From Lineus longissimus (Eukaryota; Nemertea; Pilidiophora; Heteronemertea; Lineidae): a DNA stretch of 64,000 nt. How positions within the stretch are numbered: position 1 is the stretch's first letter; every line of letters begins with the position of its first letter. The notes below the pieces were generated by a model that worked only from the letters and a program-made list of their open reading frames with translations, was not told the origin of the DNA and made no database searches. This document shows positions 1 through 12,300 of this stretch, piece after piece. Where the stretch lies: positions 13,790,953 through 13,854,952 of the forward strand of contig NC_088324.1 in NCBI RefSeq assembly GCF_910592395.1, read 5' to 3'. Both the position numbers and the translations under genes were made by a program.

Positions 1-783
1 TATGAACCGAATTTCAATCGGTTGGCAACACAGTCCCTTTGCTGCACCTGTTCCAATAAATACATGTACATTCATTCAAATTCAGGCCATTTTGTCCAAA
101 AGACGTGCCTCAGTTGTTGAGCTCATGTGGTATACTTTAGTGATGGCCCGTACTGCTGCTTATAATTTCACCTTGCTGTTGATAACGTTATCCTTATTCA
201 AGTTTAGCATTGTAGTTTATTGCTTCTGTACATGTAACTGTATGATAAATTGCCTTAAAAGAGTCTTCGCTTTTACTGATTTGGTGCGATGGGTCACATA
301 TATTATACTACAATCTGTATTAGTATCGCAAAGAATTAGCTGTTTATAGACACTATCTTGCAATACAAGGTACATTATGTATATGCACTGTATAGTAGTA
401 GCTCATTTATTATAGGTTAAAGTGCCTTTAACAGCAAATTGTGGAACAAATGGGAAATTCTCTATCTTTAATGTTTCTCGTATACTATCGACATAGAACC
501 CACTCATCCCCCAACCTATGAATTACTAATACAAGTTCAATCTAATCAAGGATTGATTATACCAGAACCTTTCACTTCGTCATCATTGCACCATGCTTGA
601 TATTCCAAAAGACCTTGGCATCCATTTCATGATGTGGGACAAGTATTGCAGACTGTAGATCCACTTTCCATGTAGAAACCCTGTTTCTATACATTTAAGT
701 GTTTGGATGATTGAAATATACAAAAAAATAACTGTACAAGTTTAAGCATTTGTAAAAATAACATCATCTCCTTTGATCTTCAG
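1..783. other. Left edge; probable intron, no gene seen
   Basis: No exon can be supported here. The first recognisable coding exon to the right starts in frame after a TTCAG acceptor and has no start codon of its own, so this stretch is probably an intron of the gene ending at 4424. An open frame of 115 codons at 2-349 has no family resemblance and looks like chance. Confidence 0.5.
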
Positions 784-3700
784 CGGAGACATCATCGAAG
801 GTCCATGTCACCAAGGAGACCAAGGTCGATGCAAACCAGGTACTGTAGATCAACATGCTTATCCTTTGAATTGATATAAATAACATAACCTTCAATGATT
901 TTGGAGGGATATCACTTCTATTTCATGTTCGTTTCTCAGCTAGTTTCTTCCTTAGTGTTCACTCTGCACTTGGTGATGTCATTCTCCAGGGAGTATTCCT
1001 CCTCCGAGGCGGGATGAGTGTTTTTTAGGAGCCACTATAGTTGAGGCACCAATTGGGATTATTGGCCTAGGAACTTCGTCTTCGACCAAAGTTAGTTTCT
1101 AATTCACTTCAATTTTTCCAGGTTTATCAATCTGCTTGACCTACCCAGGGACATACTCCGAGCTGTCTTAGATAATTTGGAGCAAAGGTATGCATAATTC
1201 AGAAGTAAGAACACCACAACATTTTTACAAGAAATGTTCAATTGTCTTTGTACCGGTAATTGGTTGAAATGCCCACAATAGAAAAGCTCTATTCTTTTAG
1301 AGTGAACTTAAATGACTTATCCGGCATCAGCTCTTTCAATAGCCACAGTCCTCAGTATACCCCCATCACTACCATGAAACTACCCCAACCTCAGGAAAAC
1401 ATTCCCCTATCCTCCCTGATAATTTTTTTTTCAGTGATGACCTCACCAGAGACGAAATCCAGAATGCTCTACTCCAAGTTGTTCCTGAGTTTTCTCGTCA
1501 TGAGACGGCGCTGACGTTGACCAGTAGCTCCATCTTACAGCAACAAAAAGTCAAACTCGTTGAAAGTCGAAATCGTAATGTACGACAGCCAGAGTTGCAC
1601 CAGACAAAGCCTGCGTTCCAGTTGGATGAGCCTCCTCCACCGTAAGCGATCAGTTTGACATCATGTTGACTTTCCTTCAAAGCAATCACCTATTCTGGCC
1701 TCTTTCAGTAATTTGAATGCGATTTTCTCCTCCGTAATTTTCAAATCCTCCTCTGATGTTAGTCTTGAGGCAATCCATCACTTATATGTACATGTAATAT
1801 CAATGTCTCTTGCAGGCTACCAAATGATTATTATGATGCAGAATCTGTGATATCTTCCAATAGAGAGATCCGCTCCCTGTCAGATTATCCTCCTGGTCAC
1901 GGCAAAAAGAAACCGCTACCATCTCTTAGAGGTAAGTCGAGCAGCTATAGCTGTCCCTTTTCTTGGCAATGATAGACATGAAAATAGGTCAGTAGGTATA
2001 GGACAATAAAGGACAGTTATAAACTCAATATCAAGCATCATTCACTTTCAGCGATCTATCTTTAATATCGAATTTTCATTAATTTCTTTTCATTGTTTGC
2101 CTGAAGAGATAATATTGATTTATTCTTCCCAGCTCCCTCACCGAAGAGTAAGAACAAAATGACGTCAATATCGCTAGGTCTTCCAGAAATCCCAACCGGC
2201 TACAAATTCACCAAACCATTTACGTATTATAAGGGTAGCGAGTTAGACTTCTCTCTTGGTAAGTTACTAGGGAGTAAAAATTACCTTTCAAGGTCTGTGG
2301 CCAGGAAATTTTTTCAAGTGTTAACGATTGGCCTAGGATTTATCTGTGTAAAACAAATGGTACTCGTAGATAGTGTTGGTTAAGAATGAGCTTTCCACTG
2401 AATTGTCATCCAATGGTACTGAAAATCACAGAAAATTGTGCGTAAGTGCCAAATGAACAGCCCCTCATAGTTTCAATGTGTTTTCAGCTCCAGTCACCAG
2501 TGTCGCACCATCAGAGAGGGAATCGATCACAAGGGAATCTGATGTTGATTCTACGCTCCATGTTACCATTCCTACCGTTGCATCAGAAAGAGATGAGCTG
2601 GAGTACACGTACCAACGAGGAACAGCTGTAAGTATCGCTATGATCAAATGTATCATTAGTTTCTAAATTTTAGGCAACTGAAAAAGACTTGTGTCAAAGC
2701 ATAAAAAGTACCGGCGCTTGGTGCTGGAAATTTTGCTCCAACTTTCTCAAAATGTCCTAATTTGTTAATTCCAGGGTGAAGTGCTACATCATGTGTCTCC
2801 AGCCGATTCAACCAATGTTCCCAAGACACCTGCAGCCACCCCAGTCTCGCGTAGCAAGGCCAGTGGGGGGCAAGGACTCGGGTCACAGTCCTCTCGAGGT
2901 GTTGTACAACTCCCTGTTCACGCACCTCCAGCGAGCCCGGTCTCGATGGACACTACTAGTAAGTCCAGTGTAGCTTATCCCGAGTATCAAGGATATGTCG
3001 CCATGGTTGCCTCTGTTGGTGCCCAGGTCCTCCAGTATGCCCATTTTATGACAGGTTTCCTTTGTGACCTGGTTACCTCAAAGCACTAAGACTGTCCTGT
3101 TGTATCTTAAGTTGATTTCATAAGACAGTTCGCTTGACTTAATTTCTTCTTAAAACTGTTTCATTGTTGTACCCATGGTTCTCATCTCATTGCCTTGTTA
3201 AGGTTACCAGGTAAAAAACTGCACAAAATTTCGTGTTGTGGTATCAAACTTCTCTGTTTTTTTGCAGATCTTGGTCCAGTTCGAGAAATATCCTTCGACG
3301 TATTGCCAGAGACAGAAAAGGCGAGACAGATTGCCGAGCTTCAGAACAGTCACAATCAGTTAAAATCACGAGGTGGTCGCAGTGTCCATTTTGCCCCTGG
3401 AATAGCATCTCCATCATCTGTTCCTACTGGTGCAAACTCGCAGTCCAATACTCCCATAACTAATCATGCAGCCAGTCAGACACCGGTGACACCAACTGGC
3501 ACGTCTGCTACTAGCATGGCTGTCACTGGTGCTCAGATCAGCCGTACGATTGATCCATCACCAGGTACGAGAGGCCCAGTGTTGGTCATTAGGGACAAGG
3601 ACAGCTCAATCACATCCAGTCCTGAACTATGGCCTGTTGTGAACGAGGACGATTACATGCTTTCACCTGAGCCAATCCCACGAGCTGCTGATAGTGAAAA

Positions 3701-4424
3701 ATCTATACTGAACGAGACACCGGATTCTAGAATAGCTAACTTGGACGAGAGGTCCGTCAAAGCTTTGACAACACCAGCTGCACGGTCTGAAGGTTCTGCT
3801 GGAATGCGTCCAGACATGTTAAAGCTGTTGCCTGATTCTGACTTCTCTCCTGCTCCTCCACCACCTTCACCAGAAATGAGACAAAGTGCGTTGGCAGAGT
3901 CGGAAGAGCTGGAGTCCCCAGATAAGCTAGAACGGAGGTCGGCGAAGGAGTTGTCCATGTTGCCAGTATTAGAGGAAGAGCACACGGATGGGTCGAATAC
4001 AGATAGAACCGACGTAACAGCTGGCCAGCCAGAAACAGTGGAGTTAGCTGGGTTTAAGATGATTGCTCCAGTTCTAGAAGAAGCGACAGAATACGAAAAT
4101 ATGGCAAACAATGCTATCTCCAGCCTCATGATAAAACTTGGTGATAATTTCCCGACCTCAGAACAAATGATGGCAGACATGATGCGTAGGAATTCCGAGG
4201 CTTTGGTCGCTAATGTCCTGGAGGAGGAAAATCAGGAGATGACGGAGGATGGTGGGGACCACAATGGGTTTAAGAAAGATTTGCAGGAAGAGTTAGGGAA
4301 CATAGATGAGAGGTTGGAAGATCTGAATGGAAAGGATGATGATGGGGAGGGTAGTCAGGGGAAGGGTAGTGAGGGCAGTCAAGGGAAAAGGAGTGGGTTC
4401 GGCCAGTGGAACTGGGTCCAGTGA
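784..4424 (+). CDS. Unrecognised Ser/Pro-rich protein, 3' part (8 exons)
   Basis: Exons 784-839, 1122-1187, 1435-1641, 1816-1931, 2133-2258, 2488-2627, 2775-2958 and 3268-4424 join in one frame through good splice signals and end at TGA 4422-4424. They give about 683 residues, incomplete at the N-terminus. I do not recognise the family. The first exon is Arg/Ser-rich (RRHHRRSMSPRRPRS). It is followed by a short helical, possibly protein-binding segment around LLDLPRDILRAVLDNLEQ and then DDLTRDEIQNALLQVV. The long last exon is Ser/Pro/Thr-rich, has an acidic proline cluster (APPPPSPE), and ends in an acidic Gly/Ser tail closing with FGQWNWVQ. No membrane segment or enzyme motif is visible. Low complexity suggests a disordered scaffold or cytoskeletal/centrosomal protein, but that is a guess. 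Exon phases add up exactly, so the gene model is much firmer than the function. Confidence 0.75.
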
Positions 4425-4483
4425 TCAACGATTTGGTATGTGTTGTAAAGTGTAAATAATGAAACTTATGCTTATGCATGTAT

Positions 4484-4489
4484 AATAAA
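4484..4489 (+). terminator. Poly(A) signal AATAAA of the first gene
   Basis: A canonical AATAAA lies about 60 bases after the stop codon at 4424. This is a normal distance for a short 3' UTR. A second AATAAA in ACACGTGTAAATAAATAC near 4530 could serve as an alternative. Confidence 0.55.
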
Positions 4490-4883
4490 GCGAGAGAACA
4501 AACAATGATTTCTACGTTTTTACGTGTGTAAATAAATACTTGATTTTATAGATTTGTAAATGAAACACAAGTCCATTTACACTTGAGAGAATATATTGTT
4601 GAGAGTATTGTGTATATTCGTGAATACATGTCCATTGACAAGAGTGTGCACTTTTTGTAATAGACCAACTTTTAAGCACATAGATGTTGGTTTAATTGCT
4701 CATGTCTTGCCATAAGATATTCTCGTATGGTATTTTCATAACATGCTTTTTGAGCCATATTGCATGTATTTCAGCTGAGCGCCAGGCCCTTGGGCCTCTT
4801 GTTGTGCCGATGATCATTAGAGTTTACTAGTATTGGACCATACAACCTCTGTATTGACTGAAACAGCGTTATTTGTTTCTGGT

Positions 4884-4956
4884 ATTAAGGACACCCCAGT
4901 TACTGAACAATCCTGTCCTAATGGAATGGAGAGGTGTCCGGATTATAGAGGTTAAA
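4884..4956. repeat. Fragment of the 'tattaaggacac' palindromic element
   Basis: The phrases TATTAAGGACACC and GAGAGGTGTCC match the internal sequence of the complete palindromic elements at 25584-25765 and 29798-29979. The terminal CAGTGGAACCTC and its complement are not clear, so this is a decayed piece. Confidence 0.45.
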
Positions 4957-6300
4957 CCATCAATCTATAATCTATAATCTATTTTATAGTCTCTTCTATA
5001 GTAATGGTTTCTTGAGTCGACTGATCTATAGAACTAAGAGCTGTGATAAAGTTTCGTTTGATCACTTTAATTTGGTTTTTTTATGCAACCACCACTCAAA
5101 TAATGCTTGCCAAATTTGTTGTTGATAGTATGTTGAACTATAAAGAGATAGCTTAAATAATATAGAAATGGTGATCGTTCCCCTGTCATAATGTTCTACT
5201 GCAGACAAATCCGTCCTCTTTTGTGCCGTTAAACTTGTGCTGGCATTCAGAGAATGGCACAATAGACAAAGTATCTTTAAATAAATGATTTTACATGAAC
5301 TTTGCAGTTTTTTGCTTTTTTGCAAACTTTAGAAGGACTTGTTGAAATATCCTGGTGCCTTCTCATATCCTCGTGGTTACCGCTGCTAGCATGACCGAAT
5401 GCCTTGGACTTCCCCGGGCGCATACTCGTACGTTGCCCGTCCTCTGCGTCCGGAGTGTAGCATGAGAGAGGTTGTTGCAACCAATTAGGTGACCTCGCCC
5501 GATCAAGTGACCCAACCGGATTCGGATAAGTGACCCAAAATCCACCGATTGAGGAAGCTTGTGACATACGGGAGGCTATGCAATAGTTCAGTCACTATCC
5601 TATTGCGCGATATTGATTTTGTAAATATTTCTGCTTGTGATAAAAAAACTTATCAATCTAAAACACCAAGTTAATCAATCATGTAGGAACTATCATTTTA
5701 TCTCGCATTTAATCATAAATCAGGCCATTTAATGATATCCAGGTCAACTAAGGTTGTTTTATGTAGAAAAACTCGTGTAAATAGAAAAACGGTGTTTACA
5801 TTGTAGCTCTCATTAAAGGCCCAACTGAGAGAGATAAATATCACCAGACTAAACATTTTGGTGACCATGCATTCGATTTCTGTCATCCGTTATGTCAGAA
5901 GAGAAGCCTACCTCATACCTATACGTATCTCTTTTTGGTCGGAGAACCAGGCCCTTAGTTATGAACTGAGGGAATACCTAATTTCGCAAGAGGCAAAAAG
6001 ACACTATAGGTGTATGCGTACTCGATCAGAATAGACGTATTATTCAGATTTCGTTCATGACAGATTTTCCTTCGCCGCAAGAGCCACGGGAATTCCAACC
6101 ACATCCTTGTTGAAATGGTTTTTCGGCGAAATCCGGCTCATTCTTATCTAAGCAGGTCGGATATGTCACCTTAAATATCTCAAGTATCGCATATAGGTTA
6201 CACGGCGGCCATATAATAATGCTTCCGCGCTATCGCTCAACACCACAAAATCAAGGGTCCCCCGATTTTTATTCATTTTGCTACAGTCCAAGATACTAAC
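4957..6300. other. Intergenic; promoter side of the factor B-like gene
   Basis: No gene is supported. The left part has short TCTATAA repeats at 4962-5000. A minus-strand open frame at 5277-5567 shows no recognisable family and no splice-linked partner. The final several hundred bases must hold the factor B-like promoter, but I see no distinctive TATA box or operator. Confidence 0.4.
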
Positions 6301-9300
6301 ATGATTGGCTATTGCCTTCTCCTCGTGGTGGGATTTCTGACCTCACACACCAGGGCGGAATGTGATGATTATGATTACACTGCGGGTAAGTTTCATAAAA
6401 TGCCTGTCTCGATAAGTTATTTCAAATTACAATGACGTTTGACTACCACTTTTTCAACGCTGAAAAATTCTTCGCCCATCTGATGCGTCAGTGGTAGGCT
6501 GGTCCCTGCTAGAGACAATAAGATCATTCAGCGAACCTGGGTTTTATGGCTCTTTCGAAGGATTGTGAAGAGCCGAAAATTTACCTTCCTTGATAGCTAC
6601 GCCGGTTCATCCAGAAATACAATCCTGGTTTCTCCCCGGGATCGAATCCGGACTGACCCTACTGCGTGGGAGCAAAATATATATATTTTTTGTGGGTGCC
6701 AGCAGTGAAGCATAAGGCAAAAGTTCCTCGTCTATTCTTGGACCAACATATGTTTGACCTTGACTTTAACCTTCCAGATGGCTGCACTCTGGATGCCACG
6801 TGCTATATGTCCTTAATAGTGAACGGTAAAGGCGTTGGCAACGATGGATCCCCCAAGGATACCTACAACATCGGTGAGCGCATGAGAGTGGTTTGTGACG
6901 AGGGCTACATGATCGACAGGGGCGACTCGGAGGCGACGTGTCAAGATGATCTGACTTGGAGCTGGAGAGTGGAGCCTCGATGCGTTCCCAAACGTGAGTA
7001 CCGTGGTGGCGATTGGGCATCTCAGGCTCTCGCTAAAAAGGCCAAGGTTCATGAATTACAACTACATGAAAGCTATATTGTATCTAGGTATATCAACAAT
7101 TAACTTTGATGTTTGAGACTAGTTTTTAAATAGGATAAACGATGCGTAGGTCAAGTTGTTTGTTATTACAAGTTCCTGCTTGGGACAGGGGTCTGGACCA
7201 CTGTCAACATCAGGTGACAACACTTAACTCCCTTCTAGCTCCACCTCCTCCTTTGTGTACGGCATCGAAGGATATGGTCGAAGGAATGTACGTCAATCGC
7301 ACAGAGAAGGCGGCAGGCGGCGTCTATTGGAAGCTCTATGTGAATTGTTATGTGGATGAGGACTACTACCTGCATGGTCCCGGGGTGTACATCTGCGAAG
7401 GAACTACATGGAAGGGGAACAGCTTTTGCCTTAAGAGGCGTAAGTACCACTAAGCGTTTGGTGTAAAGGGTACAGGAGTCCTGGTGTAAAAGTCTGGAAT
7501 ATCTATTAGCGTGCTTGTCATATCTGAGGTATTGATTCTCTTGGCTAAGTTGGCCTGGTTAACGTTTTTTGCGAAAGTAACTCAAAGTAAGAACCACATG
7601 ACATTATCCGCCAGAATACAATATTACTCGTGTCCAATAAATCCATTTGGAAATACAGTATATATTCTACGAAATAACAATGCGTAGACTACATGTATCA
7701 TCCGATGATTGAGTTATCGGGTCTTCTGTTCCTTCTACGTCCCCTTCCTATTGCTCAGTCGAAAATGGTGACTCGGGGACGCCCTGGATTTAGCGCTAGC
7801 GCAGCTCTACAACGGAGTATCTGGAAACTTGATATTAACTGTTGGTGTCAGTACTTTGAGATCGACCCATGTTGGTAAAGGCACTAAATGGTCACCGTTA
7901 TTGAACTTCCCTCTTTTAGGTGTTTGTCCGAAGATCACTGCGCCAATCAATGGCTTTATCACAATCGGAGACATGAACTCTAGAAACGAAGGGGATGAGG
8001 TCCATTTCGGATGCAAGAGAGGGTACACGTTAATGGGGGATCGGAGATGGAGGTGCAAATCGACGCTAAGTTGGTCTGGTTATAACGTATTTTGCGAAAG
8101 TAAGTCAAAGTTAGTTTGCTTCCTAATAATTAGAACGATTTACCAGCCTGTACAGGCCCAAGGAAGAACTCAAGCGTACATTACCTATAGTGGACGTCAA
8201 CTCACGTTTTCTCAGTCTCGATGCAGGCATTCTGATCGGGTCACACCAGCCCGTTTTCAATTAATCACAGCCTCATAGTAAATGATAAGTAAACAAATGT
8301 GCTGTCTACATGTACATGTATGAAACCACTTTTTATTAGATGTTAGAAGTCACAACAATGTACCTGACCAATTCGTAGCGCCTGTTTATACTGTATGTTG
8401 CATCCATTCGATTTCAGAGGACCTGGGTATCGCAGGAATGGCAAAGGGAATACAGGAAAACATCATCGATAAATTCAAGCAACATACAGTTTCAGCGGCT
8501 AACAGGGGTAAGCGTGTTCGCCGTAGACAGGTCTAATACAACTTTCGTCCCGTTGAGAAGGTACTTGTATTTGTATATATATCTCGCGGCGCGCGGGACA
8601 CCACCTTTATCGGCCGCAGGGAGGCGTTTCAGTACATATAGTGTAAGAGCTATGACAACAGCTGGTCCGTGATGAGGCATTTGAATCAACACCTAATTTG
8701 AGGCATTTAAATCAACACCACTGTTGGCTGACTTCGGAACAAAATTTCCAGTTTTTGCATCCGGTTATGCGTGCGTATTGTTAAGTAACCGAAGTAACCA
8801 AACATGCCTTCTTTTCAGGCCGGATCTCCGCATCCAATGTTAATGGAATCGATCTGTTCTTCCTGGTGGACCGATCAGACAGCATTTCGGCGGGCGATTT
8901 TAAGATGGCGCGGGATTTCATCAACACATTGGTAGACTTTTTTGGAATCTCTAGCAAAGGAGGTAAGAGCTCACCTCAAAACAGATTTGGGTTGACGGAG
9001 GAGCCACTGTCAAAGAAAAAACCCTAGTTGCGAGTAATTTGCGTGATATGCGAAAGCATTTTAGAATACATGAACCAAATGGGTCTAATTTTTATTAGAG
9101 TTAGTGTCCCGTGGCCCCTTCCGCTGAGATCACGGAGTTTTCTTCAAAGAATTTGCTTGCAACGCATATAAAATCTCATGTTGTATCCCTGCTGGTTAAC
9201 GTACGTCTTTCTCCACACACGTTCTCTTCCTATTACTCAGCTACTACTTGTGTAGCCGTATTGGATTTTCCTTACTTCCCTGAGCACAAGGTTGTGCGCC

Positions 9301-12300
9301 TTCCAAATTTCAAATATGAATTTCAAGAAGCATATGTTTTCAAAAAGCATATGAGTTTTCATCTACTAGTAATTTAAAGTCAGCAATACCTTTCGTTCGA
9401 TACTTCGTGCACAAAAACGTTGCCCAAGTGTCTTTTGTGTTTGGAGGGTAGACTCTACTCATGAGCCAATGCAATACACAATGCAGTACATTGTAGCATA
9501 CACAGATGAGAATGTTTCGCGGTGTGCAATACAACAACTATAGGTTCAGATACAGTATATGTTACGTCGCCTTCGCCATTTACATGACCCCTTCCTACTA
9601 CTCAAAGGAAAACATCCAGCGATTATGACAGGTTGTTTTTTTCGGTAGGATTGCCAGTGTATGTTATCAAATTGTTTGTGCCATTTTGATTCCAGGAGCC
9701 ACCAGACTCGCCGTAATTTCCTTCGGAACCGACGCTAGGCTGGAACTGAGCTTTGACGTGATTCAGAAAATGGAAGAGTGTCTGATTAAGGCCAAACAAG
9801 ACGGGGAGAACATTCAAGATTATGACGCTGCTTGGGCAAAGAAATGTATCAACGTCACAGCAGATCCTCTGGGCGATTACAACCCTAAATGCACAGGATT
9901 GATTCCAGTAAACATCCCGGCTGGGATCAACGAGACCGAGATCGGGATGTCGCTGAAGGAACTGGTCAAACGCAAGATCAATTTGATACAGGTACATGAT
10001 TGTATGACATGTATGGTGTTTTCCTTAAATTGGAGGGTTCATGTCATCGAGTAAAAATATGCTCACCTTTATTTTAGGTTAAGAATAAAGTTTTCAAACT
10101 TGCACCAGAAAAGAACCCCCAGTATACCCAGAGTCTTTTTATTTGAAAGACTCTGGTGTACCTAACATTGAGCTCATCCAATACCAGTACCGTGACTTTA
10201 TGTTAGATTATGGCATTATCAGATGACTGTAAGAATCATTTATTTACACGGTACCGTGTTTCCCCTCATAGACTACAAAAGTGCCCGGTGTAGACGTAGA
10301 AAATGTCCCCCCTGGGAAAAGTGTCCCTTCCTTATATACTCTGATGGATTATGGTGTATGGGGAATCTATGGAGGCAATGACCTTCAATAGCTTAGACAT
10401 AAAACGCATGATAGAATTCTTTGTTCCTCGGACATTCTATCCTAAGACGCTTCAAAATTTTACCCCTGGCTATAACTGTACGAGTTTACCTTACGTGTTT
10501 TTTTTGTTATCACACAACTCTACCGTGTTCCTATCTGCAGTCGTCTGGCGGTGGCACCAACATGGCAGATGCTCTAGGCATAGTGAGGAAGATTAAAATG
10601 CGATGCAATGCAGAAAAGGCTGTATTCCTGATGTCGGATGGACGCGACAACATGGTTACTAACCTAGCACTAGACGCCATGTTGCATGGTATTCGTAGAT
10701 CAGGTAAGGTGGTCAAACTTCATTTTCTGGCATTTTTCGGAAACCGAAAAACTCCAATTATGATCACGTCCATTCTCCCCGTGGCGAATTATCTCCACAT
10801 TCCCGGAGAGCATGGTTCGGTTCGAGGTCGGTTTTCCTAAAAATGTCATCCCGACATGTTTTTCCAATGTCATCTCGTTTATCTACTGATAGTGCTAAAA
10901 TATTGCATCAAAATTTACAGTTAGATGGCTCGAAGTGCGTTAGCAGACGAGTGAGTATACATATATAGCCGTACTGACGACTTCAGTGGTTTTAAAGATA
11001 CTCCGCCTCTCGATTTTGTATACGAGGTAGGAGTATAGCAAAAACCCTGATCTCAGGATGATATACTAGTATAGCATGAAATCTCGTGATGTGATGTCAT
11101 CACACGACCTCCTCTGTCTCGCTCTGAACGGTTCCTCTGGGCCAGGAAATCACTCACCACGAGATTATGATATAATTATCACAAGCGCTTTCGTCTCGGG
11201 CAAACTTTTCTAAACAAACATCGTCATTGATATTATCACAGTTGATGAGATATTTGGCATTGGCATCGGGCAAGACCTGCACATGGACCAATTGGAGGCA
11301 ATCGCCAGCGAACCCATAGCTAGACACGTTTTCCGTCTGAGGGACTTCAAGGAGCTCGCCAAGCTTCAGCAGTTGATCATTACCACACAGAATGGTAAGG
11401 GTTTTTCTCAAGCATCTTTTGAGAGGACTTCCATACTCGAAGTCGAAGTCATCGCTCTTTGTAAAGTACAGTTTACGATCGCAATAAGCTCAGTGGTGAA
11501 TACGAAATGGTGTAAGGAGTGCATTTCACCTCTCTTAAATTCGTTTTAGAAAGGACTGTATTCTATTTTATTGGCCCGTACCCGGTGTAATATTTCTTCG
11601 ATTGGTCGCCGAAGGCTCCAAGTTTGTATTTTGTTATTGGCTTTCAGACTACAGCGCATGCGGTGTTTCAACCGTACAGAGGACAAGGAGTGTGGTTGTC
11701 AATAGATCGAAAGTACAAGAAGCCAAACCGGTGCGTTTACACTCAAAGTTATTACACGGTGGCTTAAAAAACGAACGATTTCTACTTTCGCCATCCGCAC
11801 ATATACATGTCGTACCGGATGAGTAAAGATAGAACTTATTTCCAAACCAACTCGATTCGGTCCATTAGTTTTAGCTCCAGAGCCAATTTCTTGAAGTAAA
11901 ATATGCTTAGCTACATTAATTGTTTTGCCATTTGAGTTCTTCTTTCGGCTCAATTTAGTACCGACTACTTTCCAGTAATGAGGTTTTCGTTACATTTCAG
12001 CGTTCTTGGCCATGGCTGGTGAAAATCTCCAAGAACCAGGGCCAATTTCTTTGTGGTGGTGCCCTGGTAGCTAAGAACTACGTCCTCACCACAGCCAGTT
12101 GCCTGTACAGTGAGAGTGGCGTCCTGCTTGGACCTGTAGGGAAGGTAATACAGCTATCTGCTATTCAATCATGTTTACATGTATGCGGGTTTATCATCCA
12201 TAAGGTTTGTGCATAAACTCTCAAAAGTGCAGTTACCTCCATATACTGATACAGTTCTACTACGAACACCAGTATTGGAGATGAATTTGGCAGTAACACC

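Noticed and set aside
2-349. 115-codon frame at the left edge
   Set aside because: It has hydrophobic low-information sequence with no splice partners or similarity.
5062-5567. Minus-strand frames of 87 and 96 codons between the first two genes
   Set aside because: They have no recognisable domains and no convincing splice partners.
6600-6665. B-box-like GGATTCGATCCCGGGG on the minus strand in factor B intron 1
   Set aside because: It is an isolated box with no A box or repeat copy found in the window, too weak to call a SINE.
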